A stretch of 64,000 nucleotides of DNA, from the NCBI GenBank assembly GCA_037042915.1, contig CM073196.1, forward strand, positions 2,914,001 to 2,978,000, read 5' to 3'. This document shows, piece by piece, positions 31,841 to 42,428 of the stretch. Position numbers and translations under genes: made by a program. This DNA is from Auricularia sp. M13. Its lineage: Eukaryota > Basidiomycota > Agaricomycetes > Auriculariales > Auriculariaceae. The notes beneath the pieces are model-generated. The model saw only the letters and a program-made list of their open reading frames with translations, was not told the origin of the DNA and did not search any database. The number at the start of each line of letters is the position of its first letter. Within the stretch, counting starts at the first letter, position 1.

Positions 31841-34709
31841 TTGGCGGCCATGTGTCGGTGCGCTTTATTCGTCAAGAATCGCCTCGCTCGGACCCATGCA
31901 TTCGCGCATCTTCTGGAATTACATACGCAGCAGTTGGCTCACGCCATTAACTCATCTCCGGGCTTCAAGAGGATTCGTACGTCATCTCGTCCGTCGTGGG
32001 GTGTGCGAGCGCTCGACCTTCACAACAGCCACGGCCTGGTCGACGAAAGACGCGCCGAGGTGGATGTGCATAATCTGCAACCACTCTGGCTACCATGGCT
32101 CTGCTTGCAGCTGCAGCATGCGAGCCTGAGTGCAGACTGCGACGGCAACGGCTGCACGCTGGCGTTACCAGGCGGCGCGACCTTCCGTCTCCTGCACAGC
32201 TGCGCAGCGTGCTCGAGCTCGACGGCCTGGGCGGTGGAGAAGAGCGTGGGCAAGCCTCGAGACGGAGTCGCCCCCGCAGCGCTGCATCGCCGAAAAGCCG
32301 TGGAAGCGCAGGCGCATGAGCCCGATGGTAGTCGGCGTGCTCAGCTTGTCGATGCGCTGCAGGCGCAGGTACGGCCCAAAGTGCGCGTGAGCAGGTATCT
32401 GCGTGGCGCGGCGCTTGTGCTCCTCGATCTTCGCGATTTCCTGTCGAGCTGCGTTGCACACGGACTCCTTGAACAGCTTCTGAAGCACGAGGCGGTCGTC
32501 AAGCAGCAGCCTGTGCGGGTTGCAAGAATAGCTCGAGCGAGCGAGCAGCTTCTGCAGGCTGCACGGCACCTCGCTTGCCGCAATCGCATCGCCGCCCGCG
32601 AGCAGCTTCAGCGGCTTCTCCACGGGCTTGACCTCCGGCACGCCCGTCATCAGGTCCTTCTCCTGCGCCGCCTCGACGACGCCCAGAGCCTCGACCAGCG
32701 CGCTGTGGCCCAGATTGAAGCAGACGCGTAGGCCGGCGTCTCAGAGTCTCGTGCAGCAACCGTCGTTGGCGACGCAGCGTGCCCTCGCAGTCCGGGCTCG
32801 ACGCGATGACGATACAAGTTGTGGCCAAGCTCCAATTCGGACGAGGAGAGCGAGTTGTGCGGCAGCGTCGAGGTGGCCGCGGCGGACGATTAAACGGAAG
32901 GCTGCAACCTGCGGGCGCAAATTGCACGGCGAGGAGGAGCTACTGAAGGACGAGGCGCGCCAACGTGCGGGCGTTTGCGGCGGCGAGGCGGTCATCGCCA
33001 GCGGCAAGGCGCTGCTGATGGCGAACAGCACGTCTTCGTCTCCTGAGGTCTAATCAGAGTGTCAGCGTTGATGCGCGAGCAAAAGGGAGGAACGTACGGC
33101 AAGCTTCGTCTCATACTTGATCCAGGGCAGCGTGACCTCGTATACGGACACCTCGAGCCGCTTCTGGTGCGAGGTGATCGCCGGGAAGCAGCCTGCGCGC
33201 ATTGCTGACCAGCTCGAGCAACGTTGTGGTCGAGCTCCATTTTGGACGAGGAGAACGAGTTGTGTGGCAGAAGCAGAGGATGGGAAACATAAGGCGGTGA
33301 GCTGCCGTGGCGCGTTAGACGGCAAGAAGGAACCGCGGACAAGGCGCGCGAGCTGGCGTGTGCCGCGACGAGGTGGTCAACGCGAGCGACGAGCGCCGCT
33401 GATGGCAAACAGCCCGTCTTGGTCACCTCAGGTCTAATCAAATCGCGGCCGAGCGTCAGGGTCAATGCGCGAGCAAAAGGGAGGGCAGGGCAGGACGTAC
33501 GGCAAGCTTCTGGAGCTTGTGTGATCACGCTCTCGCGCTTATGCGCCCTCGTTCCTCAATGTGACAGACGGCAGGATACCGCTGCCAGTGTCGTTGCGAT
33601 CCGAGTCAAGCTGACGATAGTCGAGGGTGAGCTTGGCCGCGCGGCCGTGTAGATGCGGCGGCGCGACGAGGTTGTGAGCGTGCCGGCCCTGTCGCTGTCG
33701 CAACTTAAAACTGGAGACCAAAGAGCGGGATAGAGAACGCGCATGGTACTGGTGATGCTTGAGCCATGTCGCCGGCGGCGCAGAGATCTTGAGCGCCGAC
33801 ACTCGACGACCCGAGTGACGGACACGCGCAGTGTGCGTCGAGCTTGGCCTGCAGCTTCTCCCGCGCTGCCGGCACGCGCTCACGGTCATCCTTCTTGTTT
33901 GACCGCAAGATCTATCGGCCGAGCTGGTGGTTTGAAGACCAGCAGGACGGCGGCATCGCGCTCCCATCGCGTTGAAGGCACGTTGGCGGCCAACCCAGCA
34001 GAGCCGACCTCTTTAGGCTGCTTCATTATGGCATAGTCGGTCGCCATGCGCGAAAGCTCGGCCATTTCTTCAAGACCTGGTGCGGTCATTCTCCACGGCG
34101 TCGACAAGGGACGAACCAAGACCTGTTGAAACGCATGTCAATCATGGCAGAGTAAAGGATTATAGCCCATCGTACCTTGTTCTTGCATAAATACCAGCGG
34201 CAGGTGGGGCAGATGCCACCGAGCTCTAGGAATGCAAGCACGAACGGCACGGACGCGCAGAGCTAGTCGCCCATCATGCCGTCGAGCGTGGGTGTCACCA
34301 GCCATGGCTGCCATGGCCGAACGCAGTCGAGCGCGTTAAGGGCTTCGGACGTTTCTCGGCGATGTAGATACCCAACGCGTATGCTGGCGTCCAGGAGATC
34401 TCGTGTTGGAACTGCGAGCAGGCGATGTCGCAGCGCCGTGTCTGCAGACCACTTTTCCGTTATTCTTCCAGCGATGCCCCAGTCATCGCTGGGCTGCAGC
34501 GCTGCGGCGTTTGTCAGCAGCAGTCGGAAGCCCTGGCCGCAGGTGCGCGTTGAGCGTCGAGAGGAAGCAACGAGAGTCGAAGCAAGTTCACAAGCGGCAA
34601 AACCCGGGTACTTGCTGGATGTTTGCCTTCCAACTCCCACCCCCCAAAGCCAAGTCCAGAGATACATGGGCTTGCGGCGGACTGCCGTGTAGCAATGCAA
34701 GACAATCAC
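31841..34709 (-). CDS. Uncharacterised gene beside KDZ-2, possibly decayed
   Basis: Coding-like segments follow one another on the minus strand. Examples are QGFRLLLTNAAALQPSDDWG and RETSEALNALDCVRPW near 34,300-34,560; SVPFVLAFLELGGICPTCRWYLC near 34,190-34,260 with a CxxC pair; EEMAELSRMATDYAIMKQP near 34,030; LVAPPHLHGRAAKLTLDY near 33,640; and RLLLDDRLVLQKLFKESV near 32,480. Exon boundaries cannot be settled by eye and frame changes are frequent, so the gene may be partly degraded. A segment of about 295 bases is duplicated inside it. It lies between the KDZ-2 transposase and the dioxygenase gene on the same strand, as expected for element cargo. The family is not recognised. Confidence 0.4.
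32813..33107. repeat. Internal duplication, unit 1
   Basis: Shares with 33,221-33,515 the landmarks GTTGTGGCCAAGCTCCA (TTGTGGTCGAGCTCCA in unit 2), GGACGAGGAGA, GCGAGCAAAAGGGAGG and ACGTACGGCAAGCTTC in the same order. Identity is about 70 percent by eye, with units offset by about 408 bases. This is probably an old tandem duplication inside the uncharacterised minus-strand gene. Confidence 0.65.
33221..33515. repeat. Internal duplication, unit 2
   Basis: Second unit of the duplication described at 32,813-33,107, with small length changes between landmarks. Confidence 0.65.
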
Positions 34710-35032
34710 GAAGGCGACTTTTATTAAATGCTGTCCGACTCACAGAATCTCATTCTTCATGCTCCGAGCAGGCGCCGTTCACCGCAGAGGTTTGCGCTCC
34801 TCTCGCGCGCTCATGACACCTTGAACACCCCAATTTTTCGGCAGGAATACGTGCTACGGCTGCTTCACTCACGATTGTCAACGCTGCCTTGGTCGTCAAT
34901 TTCTTCTCCGTGTGTCGTCACGCCCGTTTACGGATAGCATGCTGACACTGCGACCTGCCGACCCTCTATCTAATCGCATGAACATTGCGCAACGGAGCAA
35001 ACCAAAAGATTTACAGGAAAGACCACTCAATA
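34710..35032. other. Spacer between gene and KDZ-2 transposase
   Basis: No gene is supported. It should hold the 3' untranslated region of the transposase and the promoter of the downstream gene. Confidence 0.4.
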
Positions 35033-38000
35033 TCACCGTCCACCCCTCAAATTGAGAAAGTTAAGTAAGTTAGTAAGGAAATGGACGGTGATGCACTGAC
35101 CTTCATCACTCTTCTCTTCACGCGCAACATTGCGCTTTTGCCCTACAACCTGTCCCGAAAGAAGCTTTGCTGCCTTCTGCTCGCATTCCTCGGCCTGACG
35201 AAGGCGCTGTGTGTAAATGGCGGCTTGTTTGAGTGCATACGCCTGACTTCCTCTCCAGGCACGCTCAGACGAAGAGTCCGCGATAGGTGGCGTTGCGGCA
35301 ACGTCCTGCCAAATTGCGGCCATCCTCTTGAAGGATGCAATGGTGCGCGCAAGTTCAGCTTGAATAATGTCGATCTCTTCCCGGCAGCGGTCGCGATGTG
35401 CTCGAGCTCGAAACCAGCGCACGCGGACCTCTAAGTCAGAGATCAACAAGCGCCAATTGGCTCAAGGTGAGCACTCACCCTCTTCCGAAAGCTCGTCCAA
35501 CGACTTCTGATCCTTGGCCTCACCAACATCTCGATCGCCTCCCCAGAACCATGACTGCGGCAGCTGGCTCTCCCCAAGTTTGGCCGGCTGTGTGGCCGCA
35601 ACGTGAAGGTGCTTGAGATCATCATCTGTGAGCGACTGGTATCTGACACGGTCCTCGTCAGCGATGCCAAGCGACTCCATGGCAAGGTAATGGCGTCAGT
35701 AGGCATTTGCGTGCTTGTGGATTCGTTTGAAGTTGCCCTGCATGGACTCCCCAGCGCGAGTCGTGGGTCCGTAACCTCAGATGTTGCGTTGCTTGAAGGT
35801 GAGTGCTCTGTTTGACGCCTGGATGGCGAGCTTCATGTTTGCTATTGCGGTGTCTGCAGCGGATCGCCGGAGCAAGTACTCGCGCTCGCCGAGTGCAAGA
35901 AAGCCGTGCGTCCTCCTGTCTTCAGCGTTTGCCCAGTCTGATGGCAGCGACAGTGCCTCGTCTTCCGGGTGTCCAAAGTCCTCGCTGATGTGGAAGCTAA
36001 AGTCCTGACGGCACCGAGCCAAGCGCGGGCATGTGGACTTCTTGCATGAGGTGGAAGCTCGTAAGGTCGTCGCGCAAGTCTGCACGTTTGGATCGCAGTT
36101 GCCGGAGTTGCTCTGTTGATGGTGTTTCTGGTAACGAGGCAATAAACTCCTTGATGCGCAATCTACGCAGGGTCAAACACCTCATTTAAAAACGGCCGTG
36201 AGTACGCACTGTTTTGTCTCAAGATCCAGCGCCAAGTTCAAAAATGCTGCGCTGGACTGGGAGCTGTCAAAGTCGAGGTTTCCAATGGCATGAGCCTCCG
36301 CCTCTTCTTGACGAGTGAGCGCTGCAACAAGTTCACTTTGCTTGGGGACTAGGGAGCGTGAGAACAAACCGGATGTGTTCATAAAAGCAGGACACACCTT
36401 TCATGCGGTCCGCGCGGTACACACTGCGCCAGAGCCCGTCCTCGAGCCAGGCAACCGTAGGTAGTGCCTCCCATTCGGCGATGGTACTGTCTTCGATGCC
36501 CGCGTTGATGGTTTGAAAATTCCGTTCTGCATCTGCGTGCTTTTTGAGCTCCTCTCGGAGCTTATCAACAAGTGAGGTTGCTACAAGCACATCAGCGACG
36601 GGTCGAAAAGATAAATTCAGAAGTTACCCATCGCCACAAGCTTTCGATAATTCCAGTCGCCGTTTGAGTCATCGAAAGTGTCCTTCCGATGGCCAAGATT
36701 TTGGTCCTTCGTGATCTTTGCGGTTTCATTGCTGTGCGCCCACGGCCGCTCGACGCCCTCTCCGTCTGTGCGCCCAAGCCCGACGGTGTAGTGAGGCGCA
36801 AATCGAAAGCGGCAGTCGTCTTTATGGCCTTGTAAATGCATCTTGTTGATGAGCACCGTCGTATTCTTCACAACCGGGGCAAGCTCTGGGAAGCTATGCT
36901 CAAAGCGCTCGTGAAGCCAGACGCCGTACTGACAGCCCTTGTCGCACAGTAGAAACCTGGGCAGCTGGTCATTGGGCGACTTTCCCAGCGATCCGGCAAA
37001 TGCGAAGTCGTTGAGACAGAATCTAACGAAGCATCAGTCTTTGATTCCCTCCAAGCTCCCTGCAGAGAGCTACTCACTTCTCGCCAAGCGTCATGTCGAC
37101 GACGGAGTTAGGGCGATACGTCGAATGCCAAACACAGAAAACGGCAATGACGCCAGAGACAATGATGCCTTTGCGATTTGTGTAGGAGCTCATGCTCCGA
37201 AGATTTGCGCAGGTTGATTTATGCTACTCAGTTCAGTATCACTCTAAGGTCAAATGTGCATTGCAAACCTTGTTGGGATCATCCGATGCATTGGACTCAA
37301 TAGTAGCGTTCTCCTTCGAGTCAGTGAAGTAGCCGCGGCCGTCGAGGAGAGGTGCATCTTCGGGGTCATGGCGCTTCTGAATAACCACTGCACGAAAGTT
37401 CCCGTCGATGCCGAGATAGAGAGCGGACTGGTGCCTGCAAGCCAATGAGCATCTGGCGCAAGTGATGAGGCAGTACGAACAGGTTGGATGGATTGACGTG
37501 CTGCTCCCAGCCGTCGGGCATGTTGAACCCAGGCTCCGGGCATGCAGGGCATAGTACAGCGACGCTGTCACTGCCATTTGGCAGGAACTTCGCAATACCA
37601 AGGGCCTGCCCACTGCGCTTAAGCCGCATCAGGCAGCACCACTCCTGAGACACACGTAAGAGCTCTTCGTAGCGATCCTGGACAAAGGTCAGATTAGATT
37701 GTGCTACCCAAAACGATGTCCTACCGGGAGACCGTGGGATCGTGTATTATCAGTCAAGCGGCGAAGTAGCGCCCAGTAGTCATATGCCGGTTTCCGGGAT
37801 TGCAGGCTATTGAGGTGATAGTGTTTCAGAAGATGGATGGTAAACGACGTCTGAGGTGAGTCCCACGTCGCAGGATAAAGTGATGAAGCAAGCAGCTGGA
37901 ATGCGTCCGATGGCGCACGGGGGCAGCGACAGTAGACAATCCGGAGTCGATGGATGCCGTTCGTGTGCACAACAATTAGAGTTGGACTACGGTCAGAGGC

Positions 38001-38619
38001 GTAAGGACACCTGGTCCCATCGTGACCCAGGCATAGCTGGAAGTTCGACTTGTGAAGGCTCCAGCGGCGAAAGTAGGACCCGGTCCATTTCTCGAGACGA
38101 TGGAATGGAAGATGCAGATGCAGTTCACACATGCAATCCTCGCATACTGGGGCTCGATGGATGCAGTCCAGACATCGCAGCGTTCGAACGGCGCTTTCTT
38201 TGCCGCACGAACAAGACTTAGCAATTAAGGGCTCAATTTCGAGACAAAATAGAGCAGCGAGTATATCTGGCGACCGTTCAAGGAATTCCTTCATTGCTTG
38301 GGATGTGGGCTGTGGGAGGTTTGGGCGGAGTGCGTGGCAATCAGGGATTGAAACGGACCTTCCAGTTTGACGACCGTTTGAAGCGCCTGAAGCTGGCTCA
38401 GGTAGGTCCGGAATTGGCAGTGGTGTTGAACGCGAACTGCCGCTGATATTCTGCGGGGTAGGCGATGCTTTGGGCACTGGGACAAACGATGTCGGGACTT
38501 GAGCATCACCCTCGTAATTGGCTTCAACTTCTGGGCTCTGCTCAGCATCGTCGTAGTCTACTTCAAGAGTACTTGCGTGTTTTTTCTTATGCGGCCGAGC
38601 ACGCTTGCGAGGGGGCATA
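35033..38619 (-). CDS. KDZ-2 transposase (CxC2-type)
   Basis: Start ATG at 38,619 (MPPRKRARPHKKK, a basic nuclear-type start), stop at 35,033. In order: an acidic/Pro-rich N-terminal region; a cysteine-rich CxC2-type zinc cluster (CSCGKES, RCLDC, VCEDCMCELHLHLPFHRLE, LGHDGTRCPY, GIHRLRIVYCRCP); the conserved FTIHLLKHYHLNSLQ and LLRRLTDN; a catalytic-core region with CPACPEPGFNMPDGW, YLGIDGNF, CDKGCQYGVW, HLQGHKDDCRFRFAPHYTV, GLGRTDGEGVERPWAHSN and GHRKDTFDDSNGDWNY; and a long helical C-terminus (FHLMQEVHMPALG, VRVRWFRARAHRDRCREE). This matches KDZ transposases with the CxC2 cluster. Introns are short and numerous, around 37,665-37,700, 37,425-37,440, 37,200-37,262, 37,023-37,075 and 36,590-36,630. 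Compared with KDZ-1 it is a different subfamily. I saw no obvious disruption by eye. Confidence 0.88.
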
Positions 38620-38942
38620 GTGGAGTGTACGTGAAGAGCAGGGTGGGAACCGTTTACAAAGTCCGACGGTGCAAGCCGCACTGGGCTGCCGAGGATCGAC
38701 AGGAACCACCGTCTTTTAACGTTTAAACAAACACCGGGCACCTGCTGATCATGCAACAGTCGTCTCTGCTGCTTTCTCCACAGGTCCAAGCCTCTTCACG
38801 ACGACGAGGGTGCTGGTCCTAGCAGTGAGACTCTTTTTGTCAATGCGTGGTCAGCTTGGACCGTGGTCTGTGGTTCATGGTTCGGCGCTTCAACGCTTCA
38901 AGACGTGCAGAATAAAAGGCGCGTCCGGGCATTGGGTCTTGG
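38620..38942. promoter_or_regulatory. KDZ-2 upstream region, cut by Copia insertion
   Basis: The 323 bases upstream of the KDZ-2 transposase ATG. Copia inserted at CTTGG (38,938-38,942), separating this from the start of the zinc-cluster gene now at 58,553. Before insertion the two genes would have been divergent with about 370 bases between their start codons. An AATAAAAGG sequence near 38,911 could be a TATA-like element. Confidence 0.35.
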
Positions 38943-39358
38943 TATAAGAATCCCGGAGAGCTGTACGAGCAAGGACAACGATAAGCTGTACGAGCAAGGA
39001 CAACGATAAGCTCGACGGCTCTCAGTGTAAGCAAAGGACACGGTGTATTGCTAACCTGTACGAGCAAGGACAACGATAAGCTAAAAGAATGTGAGATACA
39101 TGCTAAACAGGCTGGCAAGACGGTATCGTACCTCGACGGCTCTCAGTGTAAGCAAAGGACACGGTGAGAGACGCCGAGTGTGGGAGTCTGGACTATATAC
39201 TCATCAGGCTTGAGCATAGCATTGGTGGTCAGAGGGCTATGATAACGAGAGTGAGCATTACAAAGAATCAGAAAAGGAATGATGTCGTCTTCAGGAACGG
39301 GGACAACGCCGAGGCATCGGACATGCGCAGCTTGCCCGTGGTATACAGGAATCTCACA
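38943..39358 (-). repeat. Copia 3' LTR
   Basis: 416 bases, TATAAGAATCCC...GGAATCTCACA on the plus strand. It contains three copies of a 25-base unit around GTACGAGCAAGGACAACGAT and two copies of a 35-base unit beginning CTCGACGGCTCTCAGTG, so the LTR is internally repetitive. Confidence 0.93.
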
Positions 39359-39365
39359 CTCCCCC

Positions 39366-41585
39366 TCAAGCTGAGCGTAGCCCAAGTGCCGAGGCGAAAT
39401 GCTTGACCTTGACGGAGGGTAGCGCCTTCGTCAGCGCGTCAGCGACCATATCGTCGGTCGGACAGTAGACGAGTCGCATGCGGCCGTCCTCGACAACCCA
39501 ACGGATAAAATGGAAGCGGATGTCGATGTGCTTCGTCCGCGCGTGGTACTGGTGGTCCTGCGTGAGCGCGATGGCCGACTGATTGTCAGAAAAGAGAGTG
39601 GTGGCGCCGGAGATCGGCACGAAGATCTGCGAGAGTAGCAAGCGAATCCAGAGGCCTTCCTTCATAGCCTCCGTCGCAGCGACGTACTCGCTCTCGGTGG
39701 TGGACAGGGAGACGATGGTCTGGCGCTTCGAAGCCCAGGAAACGGCGCCGCTGTCGACGAGATACGCATAGCCCGAGATCGCGCGCCGATCCTCCGCCAT
39801 GCTGCCGTCTGCTTCCGCGTAGCCCTTCAAGTCGCCCGATACAGCGCCAAACGTCAGCCAGAGGTCGCGCGTTCCCTTGAGGTACTTGAACACGCGTACG
39901 GCAGCCTCCCAGTGCGCAATGCCCGGATTCTGACCGAAGCGGGACAGAACGTTGACCGCGAACGCGATATCCGGCCGCGTTGCGAGCATCGCGTACATCA
40001 GCGAGCCAACGGCCTCCTTGTACGGCTTACTACGCATGACGGCGTATTCAGCAGGTGTGTGCGGCCCCTGCGCAGCGGAGAGGCGCGCGTTCGGGTCCAT
40101 CGGGATGCTGACTGGCTTCACCTCCTCCAGGTTGTACCGCGCCAGGATCAAGTCGATATACGAGCGCTGCGACAGCGCGATGGTCTTCTGCTCGCGGTCG
40201 CGACGCACCTCGATGCCCAGGAGCCAATGCAGGTTGCCCAGGTCGGTCATCTCGACATGCTTGCTCAGATCGGCCTTGAACTGCTGCACCAGCCGCGGCG
40301 AGCTCGCCGCGATCGTACAATCGTCCACATGCACGACGATAATCTCGAGGTCGCCGCCAGAATGCTTGAAGAAGACCGCCTGGTCGACGTCGGAGCGAGA
40401 GAAGCCAAGCGCGTCTACGAGAATCTCCACCAATCGCTGGTACCACCGGCGGCCGGACTGTTTCAACCCATACAACGTCTTCTTCAGCCGGCACACCTTG
40501 CCTGCGGAACCGGCGACCTCGTAACCCGGAGGTTGACGCATATAGATAACCTCGTCGGCGGTGAGTTGCCCGTTCAAGTAGGCCCCTTTGATGTCAACCT
40601 GCTCCAGCTCCATGTCGAGTCGAGCGGCCATGGCGAGAACGACTCGGATCGATGACAGCTTGGCAACGGGAGCGTAGGTGTCGAAGTAGTCGACGCCCGG
40701 GACCTGCGAGAAACCCTGCACAACAAGTCGGGCCTTGTAGCGCGCGATTGCCCCGGCGGCGTCCTTTTTCGCACGAAACACCCACTTGGATCCGACCACA
40801 TTGGCGTTTTCAGGTGCGTCAACGCGCTCCCAGGTGCCCATCGCGTCCAGCGTGTCGAGCTCCTCACGAATGGCAGCTTCCCACAGCGGCCAGTCTTCGC
40901 AGGTGCGGGCTTCGGCGAGTGTGCGCGGCTCCAGCGCCTCGGCCGCGGCAATCTCTGCCGCCAGCGCCAGCTCGTCCTCGTCAACCGAAATGACCCAGTC
41001 GCTCTCGCCGGTGGCCTCGAAGACTTCAGTGGGACGCTTTGCGGGCCAAACAGGTGCGTTACGGGCGGGCTCCGGAGCAGCGGCTTGCTGACCAGCTGCA
41101 GCACCAACAGCCACACCTTGGATGCGTACGGCATGGCGACGACGCTCTCCGGCGACGTTGTCCATGTCGACCTTTGGTGGCGGCTGCCATTGCGGGTTCT
41201 GGGCCGTCTGACGGCGAGTCAGCATCTGCGGAGCAACCGGCGCATGCACAGCTTTGATCTTTGCGGTCTCGGACTCGTTTGGCACGCGCGAGGGCTTGTT
41301 CGACGCGCGCGGAGCAGGGCTTTCAGGCGATACCTCGCGCTTTGGAATTGGCACAGCGGCCGGCGAACACGGTTTGGATTTCGTCGGCTGCTCTGGCTCT
41401 GGCTGCGCGGCGGGTTGGAAACCTCTCAGCTCCCCCTCAAGCGCGCGCGCAGCCTCATTTGCAGGCTCTTCAGCGACGTAGACGTTACGCTCGACCGTCA
41501 CTGCCTTCCGATCCGGCCAGTATATGCGGTGACCCTGCATCGCCGCAAACCCGACAAACCGGCCCTGCACAACACGGCCTCCGCC
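39366..41585 (-). CDS. Copia reverse transcriptase and RNase H
   Basis: Begins within the integrase C-terminal region (GRFVGFAAMQGHRIYWPDRK), then reverse transcriptase (ALEPRTLAEA, KWVFRAKKDAAG, VDIKGAYLNGQL, the VVHVDDCTIAAS catalytic box) and RNase H (YAEADGSMAEDRRAIS, TTESEYVAATEAMKE, LFSDNQSAIALT, KHIDIRFHFIRW). Stop at 39,366, eight bases before the 3' LTR. Well preserved. Confidence 0.92.
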   Translation of the reverse strand, partial: GGGRVVQGRFVGFAAMQGHRIYWPDRKAVTVERNVYVAEEPANEAARALEGELRGFQPAAQPEPEQPTKSKPCSPAAVPIPKREVSPESPAPRASNKPSRVPNESETAKIKAVHAPVAPQMLTRRQTAQNPQWQPPPKVDMDNVAGERRRHAVRIQGVAVGAAAGQQAAAPEPARNAPVWPAKRPTEVFEATGESDWVISVDEDELALAAEIAAAEALEPRTLAEARTCEDWPLWEAAIREELDTLDAMGTWERVDAPENANVVGSKWVFRAKKDAAGAIARYKARLVVQGFSQVPGVDYFDTYAPVAKLSSIRVVLAMAARLDMELEQVDIKGAYLNGQLTADEVIYMRQPPGYEVAGSAGKVCRLKKTLYGLKQSGRRWYQRLVEILVDALGFSRSDVDQAVFFKHSGGDLEIIVVHVDDCTIAASSPRLVQQFKADLSKHVEMTDLGNLHWLLGIEVRRDREQKTIALSQRSYIDLILARYNLEEVKPVSIPMDPNARLSAAQGPHTPAEYAVMRSKPYKEAVGSLMYAMLATRPDIAFAVNVLSRFGQNPGIAHWEAAVRVFKYLKGTRDLWLTFGAVSGDLKGYAEADGSMAEDRRAISGYAYLVDSGAVSWASKRQTIVSLSTTESEYVAATEAMKEGLWIRLLLSQIFVPISGATTLFSDNQSAIALTQDHQYHARTKHIDIRFHFIRWVVEDGRMRLVYCPTDDMVADALTKALPSVKVKHFASALGLRSA

Positions 41586-41699
41586 GGGTCACGAGAAAAC
41601 CGTGCGCACGTGCGCGGGGTCCGTGCACAGCAGTAATCCTGCCCTAGAAGACTGTTCAGACATCCTAGAATGATTGTTGAGGGTCATTCCAGTAGCTTA

Positions 41700-42080
41700 C
41701 TGTAAGCACACGCTCTATTACCGCGTCACGCGTCACAGAGGTCGCGCGGCGCGGTAATAAACGCGTTTTGTAATGGGTCACAGAGTGCCCGAGGTATTGA
41801 GACGTCACAGCACATCGAGATGCGAGAGCTCAGATCCAGCCAAAAATTTCTTTCCCGCTTCGCGGCAGTCCAGTAAGCCTTCAAATAACATCTCCATCAC
41901 CACTGACTGACTTCTCATCTGTCCGGCTGGTGAGAATTCCAATTTCCTCTCTCAAGAGGTGTTTTTTGCCTGAGAAGATGAACGAACTCCCGGTAATGGT
42001 CACGGTCACGGCCATCTCATGGTAATGTCCCCGCCATGTCACAGAGGTTGCAGCGCCGGTAATAGAGCGTGTGCTTACAG
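41700..42080. mobile_element. 381-base MITE with TA target duplication
   Basis: Inverted ends CTGTAAGCACACGCTCTATTA and the reverse complement GGTAATAGAGCGTGTGCTTACAG, with TA on each side (41,698-41,699 and 42,081-42,082). No coding capacity. The interior has inverted stretches such as CTCATGGTAATG and GTCACGGTCACGG. A 2-base TA duplication points to Tc1/mariner-type mobilisation. Confidence 0.85.
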
Positions 42081-42177
42081 TACACCTACCCGCACATGTC
42101 TGTGTGCACAAACCTATCAAACCTTAAAAACTGGCCAAGATATTGTCAAATTACTGGTTTCAAGTTCCACACGCATG

Positions 42178-42428
42178 TTGCGCACGTTGCGCACGGATGC
42201 GCACGGACTGCGCACGGATTTTTCTCACTGCGCACGAAAGTTGAAATCATGCGCACGGATTGTAAATCTGTGCGCACGGATGAAGGAGGACTGCGCACGG
42301 ATTGTGATTTTGTGCGCACGACATTTTGGACCCTGCGCACGGATGTTAGAATCATGCGCACGGACATGGTAGACATGCGCACGGATATGCTGACACTGCG
42401 CACGGATTTTGTGTGTTGCGCACGGATT
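42178..42428 (+). repeat. Left subterminal TGCGCACGGA array
   Basis: Fourteen copies of TGCGCACG(GAT) in the plus orientation, spaced mostly 17-21 bases apart with unrelated spacers of 5-10 bases. Open frames across it encode repeated RTD or CAR tripeptides, a by-product of spacing. The right-hand array (55,348-55,597) is in the same orientation. Confidence 0.92.

Noticed and set aside
31841-32731. 296-codon plus-strand frame
   Set aside because: The minus strand has more natural coding segments with a CxxC pair and helices. The plus frame has no motif and is probably a GC-rich shadow.
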